From: Palsa-504 sp963822765
GTDB lineage: Bacteria; Actinomycetota; Actinomycetes; Streptosporangiales; Streptosporangiaceae
DNA: 64,000 nt
Direction of reading: 5' to 3'
Assembly (NCBI GenBank): GCA_963822765.1
Contig: CAWGJL010000026.1
Coordinates: 1 to 64,000, forward strand
Shown: positions 27,174-36,197 of the stretch, piece by piece
Layout of the letters: every line of letters begins with the position of its first letter
Numbering within the stretch: position 1 is the first letter of the stretch
Made by a program: the position numbers and the translations under genes
Notes under the pieces: generated by a model
What the model saw: only the letters and a program-made list of their open reading frames with translations
The model's database searches: none
Told to the model about the DNA's origin: nothing

Positions 27174-30167
27174 TCACGAAGACGAGGGAAATAACGGTGA
27201 TGGCGGCTGGCCTGCTGAACCGACAAGGTGGTGGAGTATCGCCTCAACGTGCATACCGCGTTGGTCGTACTCTCGCCGGAGCGCACTGAGACTTTGCTGG
27301 TATGGCCCCTGGTAGAGGTCCGGATCTCTTGACGCCAGCTCCCTGAAAATCTCAGTCGATTCGGTCTTGGCGCTGAGCGCGTCCTGAGAGCGGCCCACCT
27401 TGTCCAGCACCACGGAGAGGTTGCTCAGCGCCAGGGCCAGGCCGGCCCGGTGGACAGCAGGATTGTCCTTGGCCAGCACCCGGAACACGGTGACGGCTTC
27501 CTCGGCAGCGGCCAGCGCGTCCTGAGAGCGGCCCACCTTGTCCAGCGCCACGGAGAGGTTGCTCAGCGCCAGGGCCAGGCCGGCCCGGTGGACAGCAGGG
27601 TTGTCCTTGGCCAGCACCCGGAACACGGTGACGGCTTCCTCGGCAGCGGCCAGCGCGTCCTGATAGCGGCCCACCTTGTCCAGCGCCGCGCCGAGGATGC
27701 GCAGCGCCAGGGCCAGGCCGGCCCGGACAGCAGGGTTGTCCTTGGCCAGCACCCGGTAGATGGTGACGGCTTCCTCGGCAGCGGCCAGCGCGTCCTGAGA
27801 GCGGCCCACCCGGTACAGCGCCGCGGCGAGGATGCGCAGCGCCCAGGCCAGGCCGGCCCGGTGGACAGCAGGGTTGTCCTTGGCCAGCACCCGGTAGATG
27901 GTGACGGCTTCCTCGGCAACGGCCAGCGCGTCCTGAGAGCGGCCCACCTCGTCCAGCGCCGCGGCGAGGTTGCTCAGCGCCCAGGCCAGGCCGGCCCGGT
28001 GGACAGCAGGGTTGTCCTTGGCCAGCACCCGGTAGATGGTGACGGCTTCCTCGGCAACGGCCAGCGCGTCCTGAGAGCGGCCCACCTCGTCCAGCGCCGC
28101 GGCGAGGTCGCTCAGCCCCGGGGCCAGGCCGGCCCGGTGGACAGCAGGGTTGTCCTTGGCCAGCACCCGGTAGATGGTGACGGCTTCCTCGGCAACGGCC
28201 AGCGCGTCCTGAGAGCGGCCCACCTCGTCCAGCGCCGCGGCGAGGTTGCGCAGCGCCCAGGCCAGGCCGGCCCGGTGGACAGCAGGGTTGTCCTTGGCCA
28301 GCACCCGGAACACGGTGACGGCTTCCTCGGCAACGGCCAGCGCGTCCTGGGAGCGGCCCACCCGGTCCAGCGCCACGGCGAGGGTTTGCAGCGCCAGGGC
28401 CAGGCCGGCCCGGTGGACAGCAGGATTGTCCTTGGCCAGCACCCGGAACACGGTGACGGCTTCCTCGGCAACGGCCAGCGCGTCCTGAGAGCGGCCCACC
28501 CGGTCCAGCGCCGCGCCGAGGGTGCGCAGCGCCAGGGCCAGGCCTGCCCGGTGGACAGCAGGATTGTCCCTTAGCTCGACCCGCCGGAGTTGCACCGTGA
28601 AATCAGCGATCGCGACGTGTGTGAGTAGCAGAACATGACCGGGAATCAACCGATCGAGATCGGTGAGCTGATCGATCGTCCAATCTTCAACTGAAAGGAT
28701 CTGCTCGGCGATCACAGTATCAAGCAGCTGCCTTCCCGTCTGACCTGTCATCGCGGCATGTGCGGCTGCAAGAATCGTGCGGCGCGGGCTACCGGAAGCG
28801 AATTCGCTGAATAGGCCGCCGGCTGACTCCATACGATCGGCTGCGTTGGCCAGGAAGCTAAGTGCCCGGGCGGCCTGCCGGTCGGTCAGCCCGGCGCGCA
28901 GGCTCTGAGAAAGTGCGGTATTAGAAGTTAGCTGGCTGACGACGAACCACTCGCCAATCATGTCCGGCCGGATACGCGGGCCGCCGCTCGATTCGGGCGA
29001 ATATAGCGCCGAAGTCCAGCCCGCGATGGCAGCTAGCCGCTCTGCTGTCGCATTACGCAGTTCAGGAACCTTGCGCAGGATCTGTTCTGCCTCACCGTCA
29101 CTATCCGGGCCAAGCAGGACTAGGGCGGCAATGCTGCGTTCTTGCAGCGTCTCTGATGGGGGGCCTCCGTCGCCCCACTTCCATGTTGCCGCCGTAGCGG
29201 TCCAGCGGCGTTTCTCATGCTTCATCAGCGCGTCGGCGACCTGCCCGAATGACAACTTTCGCGGATCTCCCTTATTGTCACCGGTCCCGAGAACCGCGAG
29301 CAGCGCCTGAGCTTGCATGACAAGGATCGGCTGACTTACGTCCGGCCAAGGCACGTAGGACAGGGCAGGTACTGCCACCTTCCGCTCGGCGGCGAATGTG
29401 GTCATTGCCTCGGTGAACCAGCGTTCCCGGTCCTCTGGACCGCCTTCCGGCTGCAGGTCTAGGACCGGCGCACGGGTCACGATCCATTCGTGCCACTCGT
29501 CCAGTTGCGATGCAAGTGACGCGGCTAGGCCCGCAGCCGAGTGGGCGATTAGGATCACCCGGGTGGCCGGGCTGGTGTACTGCCCGGCCAGGGCATCCAG
29601 CAACGGAACTAGATCGGCCCGGCCTTCGGCGTCATCCACCAAAATCATCACCGGGTCCCCACAGGCCCGGACCGCGCTGACCGCTATAGCGCCCGTTCCG
29701 CCGCGCAGCCACCCCCGCGCCCATCCTTCTGGGAGACCAGAGGCGAATTTGAGCGCGAGCCGGGACTTTCCTACCCCCGCCGAGCCGGTGATCATGAATA
29801 CCGGGTTGGCCGAGTCATCGGTGTACCAGTCGGCCAACTGCTTCAGTTCACGTCCTCGGCCCCGGAATGGTGCCGGAGACCGATCGGCGCGCAGCAAGCC
29901 CAAGGCGTCAGCTTGATCCCCGGGAGCAGCCGCCGTCAAAGCCTCCAGCACCTCGCTGCGGCGCTCCCTTGCCGCCGCACGCTCATCCCGTGCGTGAAAA
30001 ATACGGTCGACTACTACTGTCGCTACCAGCGCCGAGACTGCGGCGACCGCTCCTGCCAGCCAGGCTGGGGCGCCAAGCCCCACCGCGCTCCCACCCGCGC
30101 CAGCCAATGTCACCGCCGCTGCGGCGACAACCCAGCCTGACCGATGCCGGTTATACCTACCTCCCAC
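27174..30167 (-). CDS. Membrane-anchored STAND P-loop ATPase with a C-terminal TPR array
   Basis: About 997 residues. N-terminal hydrophobic helices (WVVAAAAVTLAGAG and LAGAVAAVSALVATVVV) precede a P-loop NTPase with Walker A MITGSAGVGKSRLAL and Walker B PVMILVDDAEG. A helical middle region follows, then about nine 46-residue TPR units (AVHRAGLALALRTLGAALDR, VGRSQDALAVAEEAV). The STAND plan (sensor repeats, NTPase switch, N-terminal effector) occurs in signalling and in some anti-phage proteins. No known nuclease or TIR effector is seen; the membrane helices could be the output. Start GTG 30,167 or TTG 30,179. Cargo of element 1. Confidence 0.85.
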   Translation of the reverse strand: MGGRYNRHRSGWVVAAAAVTLAGAGGSAVGLGAPAWLAGAVAAVSALVATVVVDRIFHARDERAAARERRSEVLEALTAAAPGDQADALGLLRADRSPAPFRGRGRELKQLADWYTDDSANPVFMITGSAGVGKSRLALKFASGLPEGWARGWLRGGTGAIAVSAVRACGDPVMILVDDAEGRADLVPLLDALAGQYTSPATRVILIAHSAAGLAASLASQLDEWHEWIVTRAPVLDLQPEGGPEDRERWFTEAMTTFAAERKVAVPALSYVPWPDVSQPILVMQAQALLAVLGTGDNKGDPRKLSFGQVADALMKHEKRRWTATAATWKWGDGGPPSETLQERSIAALVLLGPDSDGEAEQILRKVPELRNATAERLAAIAGWTSALYSPESSGGPRIRPDMIGEWFVVSQLTSNTALSQSLRAGLTDRQAARALSFLANAADRMESAGGLFSEFASGSPRRTILAAAHAAMTGQTGRQLLDTVIAEQILSVEDWTIDQLTDLDRLIPGHVLLLTHVAIADFTVQLRRVELRDNPAVHRAGLALALRTLGAALDRVGRSQDALAVAEEAVTVFRVLAKDNPAVHRAGLALALQTLAVALDRVGRSQDALAVAEEAVTVFRVLAKDNPAVHRAGLAWALRNLAAALDEVGRSQDALAVAEEAVTIYRVLAKDNPAVHRAGLAPGLSDLAAALDEVGRSQDALAVAEEAVTIYRVLAKDNPAVHRAGLAWALSNLAAALDEVGRSQDALAVAEEAVTIYRVLAKDNPAVHRAGLAWALRILAAALYRVGRSQDALAAAEEAVTIYRVLAKDNPAVRAGLALALRILGAALDKVGRYQDALAAAEEAVTVFRVLAKDNPAVHRAGLALALSNLSVALDKVGRSQDALAAAEEAVTVFRVLAKDNPAVHRAGLALALSNLSVVLDKVGRSQDALSAKTESTEIFRELASRDPDLYQGPYQQSLSALRREYDQRGMHVEAILHHLVGSAGQPPSPLFPSSS
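27400..28565 (-). repeat. Nearly identical 138-bp TPR-coding repeats
   Basis: About nine tandem 138-bp units, each containing GGCCAGGCCGGCCCGGTGGA and GTCCTTGGCCAGCACCCGG-like blocks, differ at only a few positions. One unit lacks a codon (His of AVHRAG). Such near-identity in a TPR array indicates recent duplication or gene conversion and allows copy-number change by recombination without loss of frame. Confidence 0.85.
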
Positions 30168-30330
30168 TCCAGCCCCCAACGCTCACCCAGCCACCAGACG
30201 TCACCAATCGTGACTATCCAATCAAATTCTCCACCTACTAATCCAAGATCACCAGAGAACAGCATCCTCCAGCTATGTGGGCTTCCCCTCGTACCGTGGA
30301 CACATCGCCTTAAGGGGAAGGACAGGGCGA

Positions 30331-30626
30331 TGGCAGAGACACGCCGGAAGTTCGATCGGGACTTCAAGGAGGGCGCGGTCCGGCTGGTCCGGGAGACCGG
30401 CAGGCCGATCGCGCAGGTGGCCCGGGATCTGGGCATCCACGACGGCACCCTGGCGAACTGGGTGAACGCCGACCGGCGGCGCCGCGGTGAGGCGGACGGG
30501 GCGCTGGGTGAGGATGAGCGGGCGGAGCTGGCCCGGCTGCGGAAGGAGAACGCCGAGCTGGCGATGGAGCGTGATGTGCTCAAGCGCTCGGTCGCCCTCT
30601 GGGTCAAGGACGCGATGGGGCGGTAG
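30331..30626 (+). CDS. IS3-family transposase OrfA
   Basis: 98 residues: MAETRRKFDRDFKEGAVRLV, an HTH region (IAQVARDLGIHDGTLANWV) and a leucine-zipper-like tail (LARLRKENAELAMERDVLKR). This is the DNA-binding, dimerising half of the IS3 transposase. It ends 2 bp before orfB; IS3 elements often fuse OrfA and OrfB by -1 frameshifting, but no obvious A-rich slip site is seen here. Confidence 0.92.
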
Positions 30627-30628
30627 CG

Positions 30629-31507
30629 GTGGCCGCGCTGATCGCCGCCCAGAGGGACGAGCATGGTATTCCGGCCGCGGTGGCCTGCCGGGCGATGGGG
30701 GTGTCCCGGTCCTGGTTTTACAAGCACGAGGACGGCGCGCTGCCGCCGCGGGCAGCGCGCCATGAGCAGCTGCGGGCCGAGGTGACGAGGCTGTTCGCCG
30801 CGCATGGGGGCAAGTACGGCTCGCCGCGGATCACCGCGGACCTGCGCGATGAGGGCTGGGCGGTCAGCAAGAACACGGTCGCCGCGGTGATGCGCGAGCT
30901 GGGCCTGGCCGCCAGGCGGAAGAAGAAGCGCAAGTCCTCGACCCGGCCGGGCAAGGGCCGCTGGCGGGCGCCGGACCTGGTCCGGCGGGACTTCCCGGCG
31001 CAGGAGATCAACGTCAAGTGGTACGGCGACGGGACGGAGATCCCCACCGGTGAGGGCAAGCTCCATCTCGCCTCTGTCCTGGACGTGGCCTCGCGCCGGG
31101 TGCTCGGGTTCGCGCTGTCTGAGCATCATGACGCGGAGCTGGCCTACGGCGCGCTGGCCATGGCGGTGGCGGTGCGCGGCGGCGCCGTGCCCGGGGTCAT
31201 CATGCACACCGACCAGGGCAGCGAGTACACCGCGCGGCTGTTCCGGGGCGCCTGCAAGCGGCTGGCCATCTCCCAGTCGATGGGCCGGCCCGGGTCGGCG
31301 CTGGATAACGCGGTGATCGAGTCGTGGCACTCGACCGTGGAATTCGAGCTGCGCCGCATCGAGCACTTCGCGACCAGGGCGCGGGCCCGGGCGCGGGTCG
31401 CCGCCTGGATCGAGGAGTACAACACCACCCGCCGGCACTCGGCCCTGGGCATGATGTCCCCGGTGGCCTGGGAGCTGGCCCGCGGTGCGGGAAGGGAGGC
31501 CGCGTGA
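30629..31507 (+). CDS. IS3-family transposase OrfB (DDE integrase core)
   Basis: 292 residues. Catalytic Asp in NVKWYGDGTEI, Asp in MHTDQGSEYTA and Glu in NAVIESWHSTVEFE give the DDE triad; the HTH_21-like region is near YGSPRITADLRDEG. GTG start 30,629 follows OrfA directly. The element appears intact and may still be active. Confidence 0.93.
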   Translation: MAALIAAQRDEHGIPAAVACRAMGVSRSWFYKHEDGALPPRAARHEQLRAEVTRLFAAHGGKYGSPRITADLRDEGWAVSKNTVAAVMRELGLAARRKKKRKSSTRPGKGRWRAPDLVRRDFPAQEINVKWYGDGTEIPTGEGKLHLASVLDVASRRVLGFALSEHHDAELAYGALAMAVAVRGGAVPGVIMHTDQGSEYTARLFRGACKRLAISQSMGRPGSALDNAVIESWHSTVEFELRRIEHFATRARARARVAAWIEEYNTTRRHSALGMMSPVAWELARGAGREAA

Positions 31508-31596
31508 GCGCGGCCGGCCGCTGCGCGGCCCAGGACACGAACAAGAAGGCGGCTTCGCCGCTCACCTGTCAGTGGCTGCCGCGTTCCAGGCGGGGG

Positions 31597-31766
31597 GACG
31601 CGCCGCTTGAGGGTACGGGGCCGCCCCTCCGGCCTCAAGGCTGCTGCGCACCGCCTGCCGGCGGCGGCCCCTGCGGGGCCGGCCTTGACCCCGGAGACCG
31701 CTGCGGCCCCTGCGGCAGGAAGCACGGGCAGGCCCTGGCCTGCCCCGCCCGGGCCGCGGCGCGTCC
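31597..31766 (+). repeat. Structured repeat family II, copy B (inside the IS3)
   Basis: P1 GGACGCGCCGC/GCGGCGCGTCC (31,597 and 31,756), P2 GGGGCCGC/GCGGCCCC (31,617 and 31,703), P3 CTCCGG..TCAAGGC/GCCTTGA..CCGGAG, P4 GGGCAGGCC/GGCCTGCCC (31,726 and 31,737). The sequences differ from copy A, yet every stem pairs. Confidence 0.7.
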
Positions 31767-31985
31767 GGGGCGCCCGTGCCCGGCGCACAGACGGACGCCA
31801 GGAACCAGAGGTGAACTGGCGTTCGATAGTCAGAAAAGGAACCGAAATCACAAGAATCCGCTAACGGGAAGTGTCCACACTTCCAGGGGATTGCCGGCTA
31901 TGAATGCCAGATGCTGTGGTGGGTTTCCCTCGGGCCGGTGTCAAATGAGCGGGTAGGTGCAAGGTTCCTGGCCGGGCTCAGATCC

Positions 31986-32183
31986 GGGGATGGCCCGCTG
32001 AGTGTACGTGCCCGCCCCTCCAGCCCCAAGCGCGACTGTGCCCGCAGGGCAACCAGCACAGGTGGAAAGACACCGGCTAACGTACACGCGAAGTCGCGCT
32101 TGACCCTGGAGACCACTGCGGACACTCCGGTCAGAGACCAAGGGCCAGGCCGAGCCTGCCCGGACCGGACGCGGGCCATCCCC
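31986..32183 (+). repeat. Structured repeat family II, copy C
   Basis: P1 GGGGATGGCCC/GGGCCATCCCC (31,986 and 32,173), P2 GAGTGT/ACACTC (32,000 and 32,122), P3 CTCCAG..CAAGCGCGAC/GTCGCGCTTG..CTGGAG, P4 GGCCAGGC/GCCTGCC. The apical domain between the P3 arms (GCCCGCAGGGCAACC) is shared with the partial copy E. The rest of 31,880-32,342 shows no gene. Confidence 0.7.
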
Positions 32184-32342
32184 TGCACGGTGCGGGCAGT
32201 CACGGCGGAATATCCATGATCCGGAATATGCGCGGAATGGTCTCGGCCGCTGGGGAGTTGAGTGATCGAGTCCAAGCAGGCAGGATGAACAAATTCGAAA
32301 GATGTGGTCTACCGCCTCCGGAGCCGTGAATGCACCCTCCTT

Positions 32343-32482
32343 GGGAGCCAGGCTGGGAGCCACCGGGGCGAACAACCTTCAGGGAATCCGGACGAGCATG
32401 AACAGCGGGCAGGAACGCATCCGAGGTCACGGACTGATCCGAACTGGTCCGGATGCCCACACATGGATCTACGGATCAGATG
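32343..32482 (+). other. Fossil element end: arm repeats plus Arg(ACG)-like core
   Basis: GGGAGCCAGGCT and GGGAGCCACCGG are adjacent 12-bp repeats (32,343-32,366). The core CTACGGATCAGATG is at 32,469-32,482, matching the anticodon loop and 3' stem start of tRNA-Arg(ACG) as I remember it. The homologous module is at 48,244-48,386. The core supplies the last codons and stop of the SHOCT gene on the other strand. Confidence 0.55.
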
Positions 32483-33434
32483 TCGGGCGACCAATGAGCT
32501 TAGCCTTCATCAGGTCGAACTCCTCACGGGTCAGCAGGCCTTTTTCCAGCATGTCCGCCAGCTTGGTCAACTCCTCGACCGGCGAAGAGGAGACAGCACG
32601 CACTCCCTGCTGGATCGCCCCCGCTACCTCCGTTGCCCGCGCCGACCGGATGATGCTGAGCGTACGCGACATCCCGATCCGGAGCTGATCCGGAGTCGCG
32701 CTGGTATGGAGCAGGAACAGCTCGCAGCCAGTGCCCTGTATCCGCACGACCGTTTTGATCGAGGTCCGCGCAGTCAGCCCGTTCAAGACCGTCGCGATGG
32801 CCATCCCCTCGATCGCCCCGGTCACGCCGAGCCCGCCGCCAACGAACCCGCCGCCCGTCTTGACCAGGCCAGGGCCGCCGATCTCCACATGTTCAACCTG
32901 GTCGTATGGCACCTCAGCTAGCACATCTGCCCGGCAGCACGCGCATACCGCCAGCCGGTCTTCAAGGAACCGCACGTCGTACTGCTTGCCCGCCGTGATC
33001 GTCGACTCTGGGACATGCCCTCCGAGGTACGCCACCTCGCGCAAGGTGATGAGTGTGCGGGCATCGAGCTCGCTCGCCGCCTGAGACTTTGCCGCGGTGT
33101 CTCGCGACTCCTGGAATGCCTTGGCGATTGCCTGTGCAGCATCAGCGTCCAGTTTGACCAGAGCGTTCCAGGCCTGGTCCCATCCATGCTGCGTCAGTGG
33201 AAAGCGATCAAGGATTTTCTCGCCCATGACGCTAGTGCGGACCACGAGGAAGCAAGGGCCATCTTTTTTTGCGTCTTGCCACCCTAGGGTGTACCGCTGG
33301 CCAGTAACAGGAATCAGATTGGGAGAACGCCATAGCGTATCAGGCGATACGGCAGGCATTGCCGGCGCATCCGCTTGCGCTGCGACTACCTCATTCCGCC
33401 CAAGTGGCTGATCCCGGTCAGGTACGTTCTCCAC
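32469..33434 (-). CDS. SHOCT-domain protein of unknown function
   Basis: 321 residues. The C-terminal SHOCT helix pair is clear (VEELTKLADMLEKGLLTREEFDLMKAKLIG). Upstream is a PH-like beta region (YDVRFLEDRLAVCACCRADVLAEVPYDQVEHVEIGG) followed by a Gly-rich, weakly hydrophobic stretch (TGGGFVGGGLGVTGAIEGMAIATVL). The N-terminal half (TGQRYTLGWQDAKKDGPCFLVVR) is not recognised. Such proteins are usually membrane-associated accessory proteins. It is single-gene cargo near the right end of element 1; its stop lies in an att-like core. Confidence 0.75.
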   Translation of the reverse strand: MENVPDRDQPLGRNEVVAAQADAPAMPAVSPDTLWRSPNLIPVTGQRYTLGWQDAKKDGPCFLVVRTSVMGEKILDRFPLTQHGWDQAWNALVKLDADAAQAIAKAFQESRDTAAKSQAASELDARTLITLREVAYLGGHVPESTITAGKQYDVRFLEDRLAVCACCRADVLAEVPYDQVEHVEIGGPGLVKTGGGFVGGGLGVTGAIEGMAIATVLNGLTARTSIKTVVRIQGTGCELFLLHTSATPDQLRIGMSRTLSIIRSARATEVAGAIQQGVRAVSSSPVEELTKLADMLEKGLLTREEFDLMKAKLIGRPTSDP

Positions 33435-33597
33435 GGTCTGCTCCCTTCATTCCCTCGCACCATCGTGCCACGGTGCAACACGTAGAGCAGCGAAGACGCC
33501 GATCAGCGACGGCGCACCACACCCGCGTGACCGGAGCCAACTTGGCATGAGCCACGCCCGAAAAGCAGACGGTCGAGGATCATCATCGTTCCGCTGC

Positions 33598-33728
33598 GAC
33601 TGTAGCCAAGACTGTAGCCAAGCCGCTGGACGGCGCCCGACGCACGTGGACAGCCCTGGAATATCGGCCCAGCCCACGACCGGTGACGGACGCCCTTGGA
33701 CGAGTTGCCCACTCCTACGGATCAGATG
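33598..33728 (+). other. Fossil element end: arm repeats plus Arg(ACG)-like core
   Basis: GACTGTAGCCAA occurs twice in tandem (33,598-33,621); the core CTACGGATCAGATG is at 33,715-33,728. The homologous module is at 46,838-46,957. A third repeat pair (CGTGTCCGCTG, CGTGCCCGAG) follows at about 33,733. The gap 33,435-33,961 holds only element-end sequence. Confidence 0.55.
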
Positions 33729-33814
33729 CTCCCGTGTCCGCTGCGTGCCCGAGCTGAGGAGCCGCGGGTGAGCGCGTCCGCGGAAGGGCAGAAAGCCGCA
33801 GGTTAAGAACCGGT

Positions 33815-33836
33815 TCCGTAAACCGATTTGTAAACC
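33815..33836 (+). promoter_or_regulatory. Element 1 right arm-type repeat pair
   Basis: TCCGTAAACC and TTTGTAAACC separated by GA match the left pair at 16,669-16,690 and lie 147 bp before the att core at 33,962. Confidence 0.65.
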
Positions 33837-33961
33837 GGACGCAGCGGGACAGGCTGAGACGGGAGAGATACAGAGAGCCGGGGACGACCTCAAGCCGCCG
33901 GTCGGCCGAGGTCAACGCGGTGACCAGAGACTGCCCGAGACAGCGAAGACGCACGTCGGTC

Positions 33962-34022
33962 GGCTCATAACCCAGAGGTCGCGGGTTCAAATCCCGCCCC
34001 CGCTACCAAGGCCAGAGGCCCT
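33962..34022 (+). repeat. att site 2 (element 1/element 2 junction)
   Basis: 61 bp identical to att site 1. It contains only the 3' half of tRNA-fMet, so it is not a tRNA gene. A terminator-like hairpin follows (GGCCCTTTCTC... GGAAGGGCCTC). Confidence 0.9.
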
Positions 34023-34055
34023 TTCTCGAACAGAGGAAGGGCCTCTTGCATGGCG

Positions 34056-34077
34056 GATGCTAACGGATTTGCTAACG
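34056..34077 (+). promoter_or_regulatory. Element 2 left arm-type repeat pair
   Basis: GATGCTAACG and GATTTGCTAACG in direct order; the right-end partner is at 41,732-41,750. The sequence differs completely from the element 1 arms. Confidence 0.6.
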
Positions 34078-34198
34078 ACTTGTAGCGCAGGTTCCTTGTC
34101 CTCGCCGAGTAGAAGCAGCCCGACCGACCGTCTGCGGGCTACCTGTGGAGCAGCTCCCGGACTGTAGATCGTTGCGGGATGGCTTCTGGGAAATACCG

Positions 34199-34937
34199 CT
34201 AACGCTGCCATGACGGAGTGACGTAACCGCACGGGCCGGGTTGTGACGGAGCTGAGGCAGTCTGAGGGTCTAGCCACGCCAGCAGGGTGAACACGATCAG
34301 GATCAACGTCGCGAGAAGTAGGAGTTCTGTGCTGTAGCGACGCTCCCATTCGATCCATGCGGGGGCGCCCGTCTGCGTTGCCGCTGGCAGCTCGTCCCGG
34401 GCGGGGAAGTTGTTTCCTTCGCCTGCCGCGGCGGCGAGGGCATCCGTGGGCGTAAATATTCGGCCGGCTGGACTCTTCCGCAAGCAGAGGATCGATGCTT
34501 GGGTAAGTTCGGACATTATCGAGAAGCTGCCCGTAAAGCGCGAATGACCCGTCGCGTCGCACGAGTTGCCGAATTGCCGGGCCGAGCATGGCGGCCTTGA
34601 TGGTGTCGGCGGCCGGGCCGAATGCGGCCGCGGTCATCTTGTTGAGTTCAGCGGTCATCTCGGCGCAAGCAGCGGCGAGCTTGCGGTCGGCGGCTGAGCC
34701 GAGCGCCGCGGTGGCGAGCTTGAGGTCGGCGGCCGGGCCGAGCATGGCGGCCTTGATGGTGTCGGCGGCCGGGCCGAATGCGGCCGCGGTCATCTTGTTG
34801 AGTTCAGCGGTCATCTAGGCGCAAGCAGCGGCGAGCTTGCGGTCGGCGGCTGAGCCGAGCGCCGCGGTGGCGAGCTTGAAGTCGGCGGCCGGGCCGAGCA
34901 GAGGGTCGGTTGGCGTCTCACAGACTGCACTTGCCAT
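34199..34937 (-). pseudogene. Hypothetical repeat-containing membrane protein, nonsense and frameshift
   Basis: It begins at ATG 34,937 (MASAVCETPTDPLLGPAADF) with GGAGG upstream, and contains two 52-residue units (MTAELNKMTAAAFGPAADTI, KAAMLGPAADLKLATAALGS, AADRKLAAACAE). The Glu codon that precedes MTAELNK at the end of the inner unit is TAG at the same place in the outer copy (about 34,817), a point nonsense change. Past the repeats the frame changes near 34,510, and the C-terminus has one membrane helix (ELLLLATLILIVFTLLAWL). Function unknown. The repeated AAD helices suggest an amphipathic coil. 34,938-35,051 shows nothing. Confidence 0.5.
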
Positions 34938-35051
34938 ATCTGCTGCTTGCCAACCTCCTTCCACGGCCGAGAAGTCGAACGTTTGCCTCAAATGTCCCTC
35001 CTAGAAGCAGAAAGATAAGGCTGTCATTTTCTATGGCAGCCAACATCTATT

Positions 35052-36190
35052 CTAGGGCTGGTCTGGCGACTCCCCAGACATGAGACCTCCTCCGATGATC
35101 AGTTGGGCCAGTATGTTCGCGACTTGGCGGTCGGCTTCCAGATCGGTCTGAACGTACTGCTTCATGGTGAACGCCACGTCCGCGTGGCCGATGCGCCTGC
35201 TGAGCGCCTTCCAGTCGATCTTCGCGTCGCTGCCTGCCGTGGCATAGCTGTGCCGCACGTCGTGCAGGTCGATCTCCGGCAGCCCGCCCGCTGCGGCGAG
35301 CTTCTTGAACCGCCGCGTAATCGTGTCAGGGTGCGGCGGCCTGCCGTCCTCCCAGCAGAACAGGACGCCGTGATCGCGATAGTCGGGGCCGAAGTCTTGC
35401 CGCTCCCGGTCGAGCTGCTCGACATGCGCCATGAGAACCGCCAGCGTGAACGGATCGAGCGCCAAAACATGCTGGGCGTTCTCGCTCTTGCCGTCCGACT
35501 CGATCACCCGGCCGTCCACGACGACCCGGGTGACTTCGATCGTCAGCGTTCCGGCGTCCAGGTCGAGCAGATCCCGGCGTGCGCCCGCTAGCTCGCAGCG
35601 TCGCATGCCCGAGGTGGCTTCGAGCACCCACAGCGCGAAGAACCGGTCCGACCGGGCCCGCTGGAGGAAGGTCTGGAGCTGGGCGACGGTCCAGATCTTG
35701 CGGCCCTTGCGCGGGACGCGGGGCGGATGGGCGTCGCTGACGACGTTCCGCTTGGCCCATCCCCAGGTCGCGAAGTCCTCCCAGGCCCGGTGGAGCATCC
35801 GGTGGGTGTTCACTAGCGTCTTCGGCTCCAGGCCAGGACTGAGCTTCCGGCACGCCGACTCGGCGGCGTCCTCGGCCGCGCGCTGGCCGAGTTTCTTCGG
35901 CTCGATTGGCTGGCCTATCACCGGATCGTCCTCGGAGTGGGCGCGGAAGCACCGCACGGTGTCATAGCTGTAGGGGCGGCACGGCAGCGCCCGGCCGCCA
36001 GGTCCGGACCGCCGCGTGTGTACAGCCCTCGTGGTTGGTTGCTTCTTCGGCCGGGCCTTGACCCGGCCCTCGGCGAGCAGCTTGGCGTACAGCGCGTCGC
36101 AGACCGTTCCGTCAATCTCCAGGACGCCGCGCTGCCCGATGTACGGGATCACGTAATAAGCCGCGTAGTTCCGCCAGTTCTGAGTCATGG
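35052..36190 (-). pseudogene. int: Integrase of element 2, N-terminus missing
   Basis: The catalytic domain is complete and closely related to the element 1 integrase (TSGMRRCELAGARRDLLDLD, LHDVRHSYATAG, SRRIGHADVAFTMKQYVQ). It begins only at SIKPSMTQNW, so about 80 N-terminal residues, the arm-binding part, are gone. The break coincides with family I copy 2 at 36,198. Without the arm-binding domain it is unlikely to recombine element ends. An internal ATG (36,188) could still yield a truncated protein. Confidence 0.85.
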
Positions 36191-36197
36191 ACGGCTT

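Larger units (their letters stand above)
30297..31877 (+). mobile_element. IS3-family insertion sequence
   Basis: Two overlapping-frame transposase genes are flanked by imperfect inverted repeats: TGGACACATCGCC near 30,297 and its match GTGTCCA ending about 31,877 (16 of 25 positions agree). I see no clear target duplication. About 360 bp lie between the end of orfB and the right repeat, longer than usual; this gap holds family II copy B. Confidence 0.75.
16575..34022 (+). mobile_element. Integrative element 1 (AICE type) at tRNA-fMet
   Basis: Bounded by 61-bp identical repeats (16,575-16,635 and 33,962-34,022) that start in the tRNA anticodon loop. It contains integrase, Rep-Xis, a zinc ribbon, FtsK/TraB and a GntR regulator, the core of actinomycete integrative and conjugative elements (AICE, pSAM2 type) that replicate by rolling circle and transfer as double-stranded DNA. 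Both ends carry the same arm-type repeat (TTTGTAAACC at 16,669-16,690; near-identical at 33,815-33,836). Cargo includes a HAD phosphatase, a STAND-TPR protein, a SHOCT protein and an IS3. Confidence 0.85.

Noticed and set aside
27400..28565. Possible CRISPR-like or satellite array
   Set aside because: The units are 138 bp, contiguous and maintain a protein frame on the minus strand; there are no unique spacers and no cas genes.
27450..28574. Long plus-strand open frame of repeated GQHPEHGDGFLGSGQRV-like peptides opposite the TPR array
   Set aside because: It is the antisense shadow of the 138-bp TPR-coding repeats; the minus strand has a full STAND protein with recognisable motifs.
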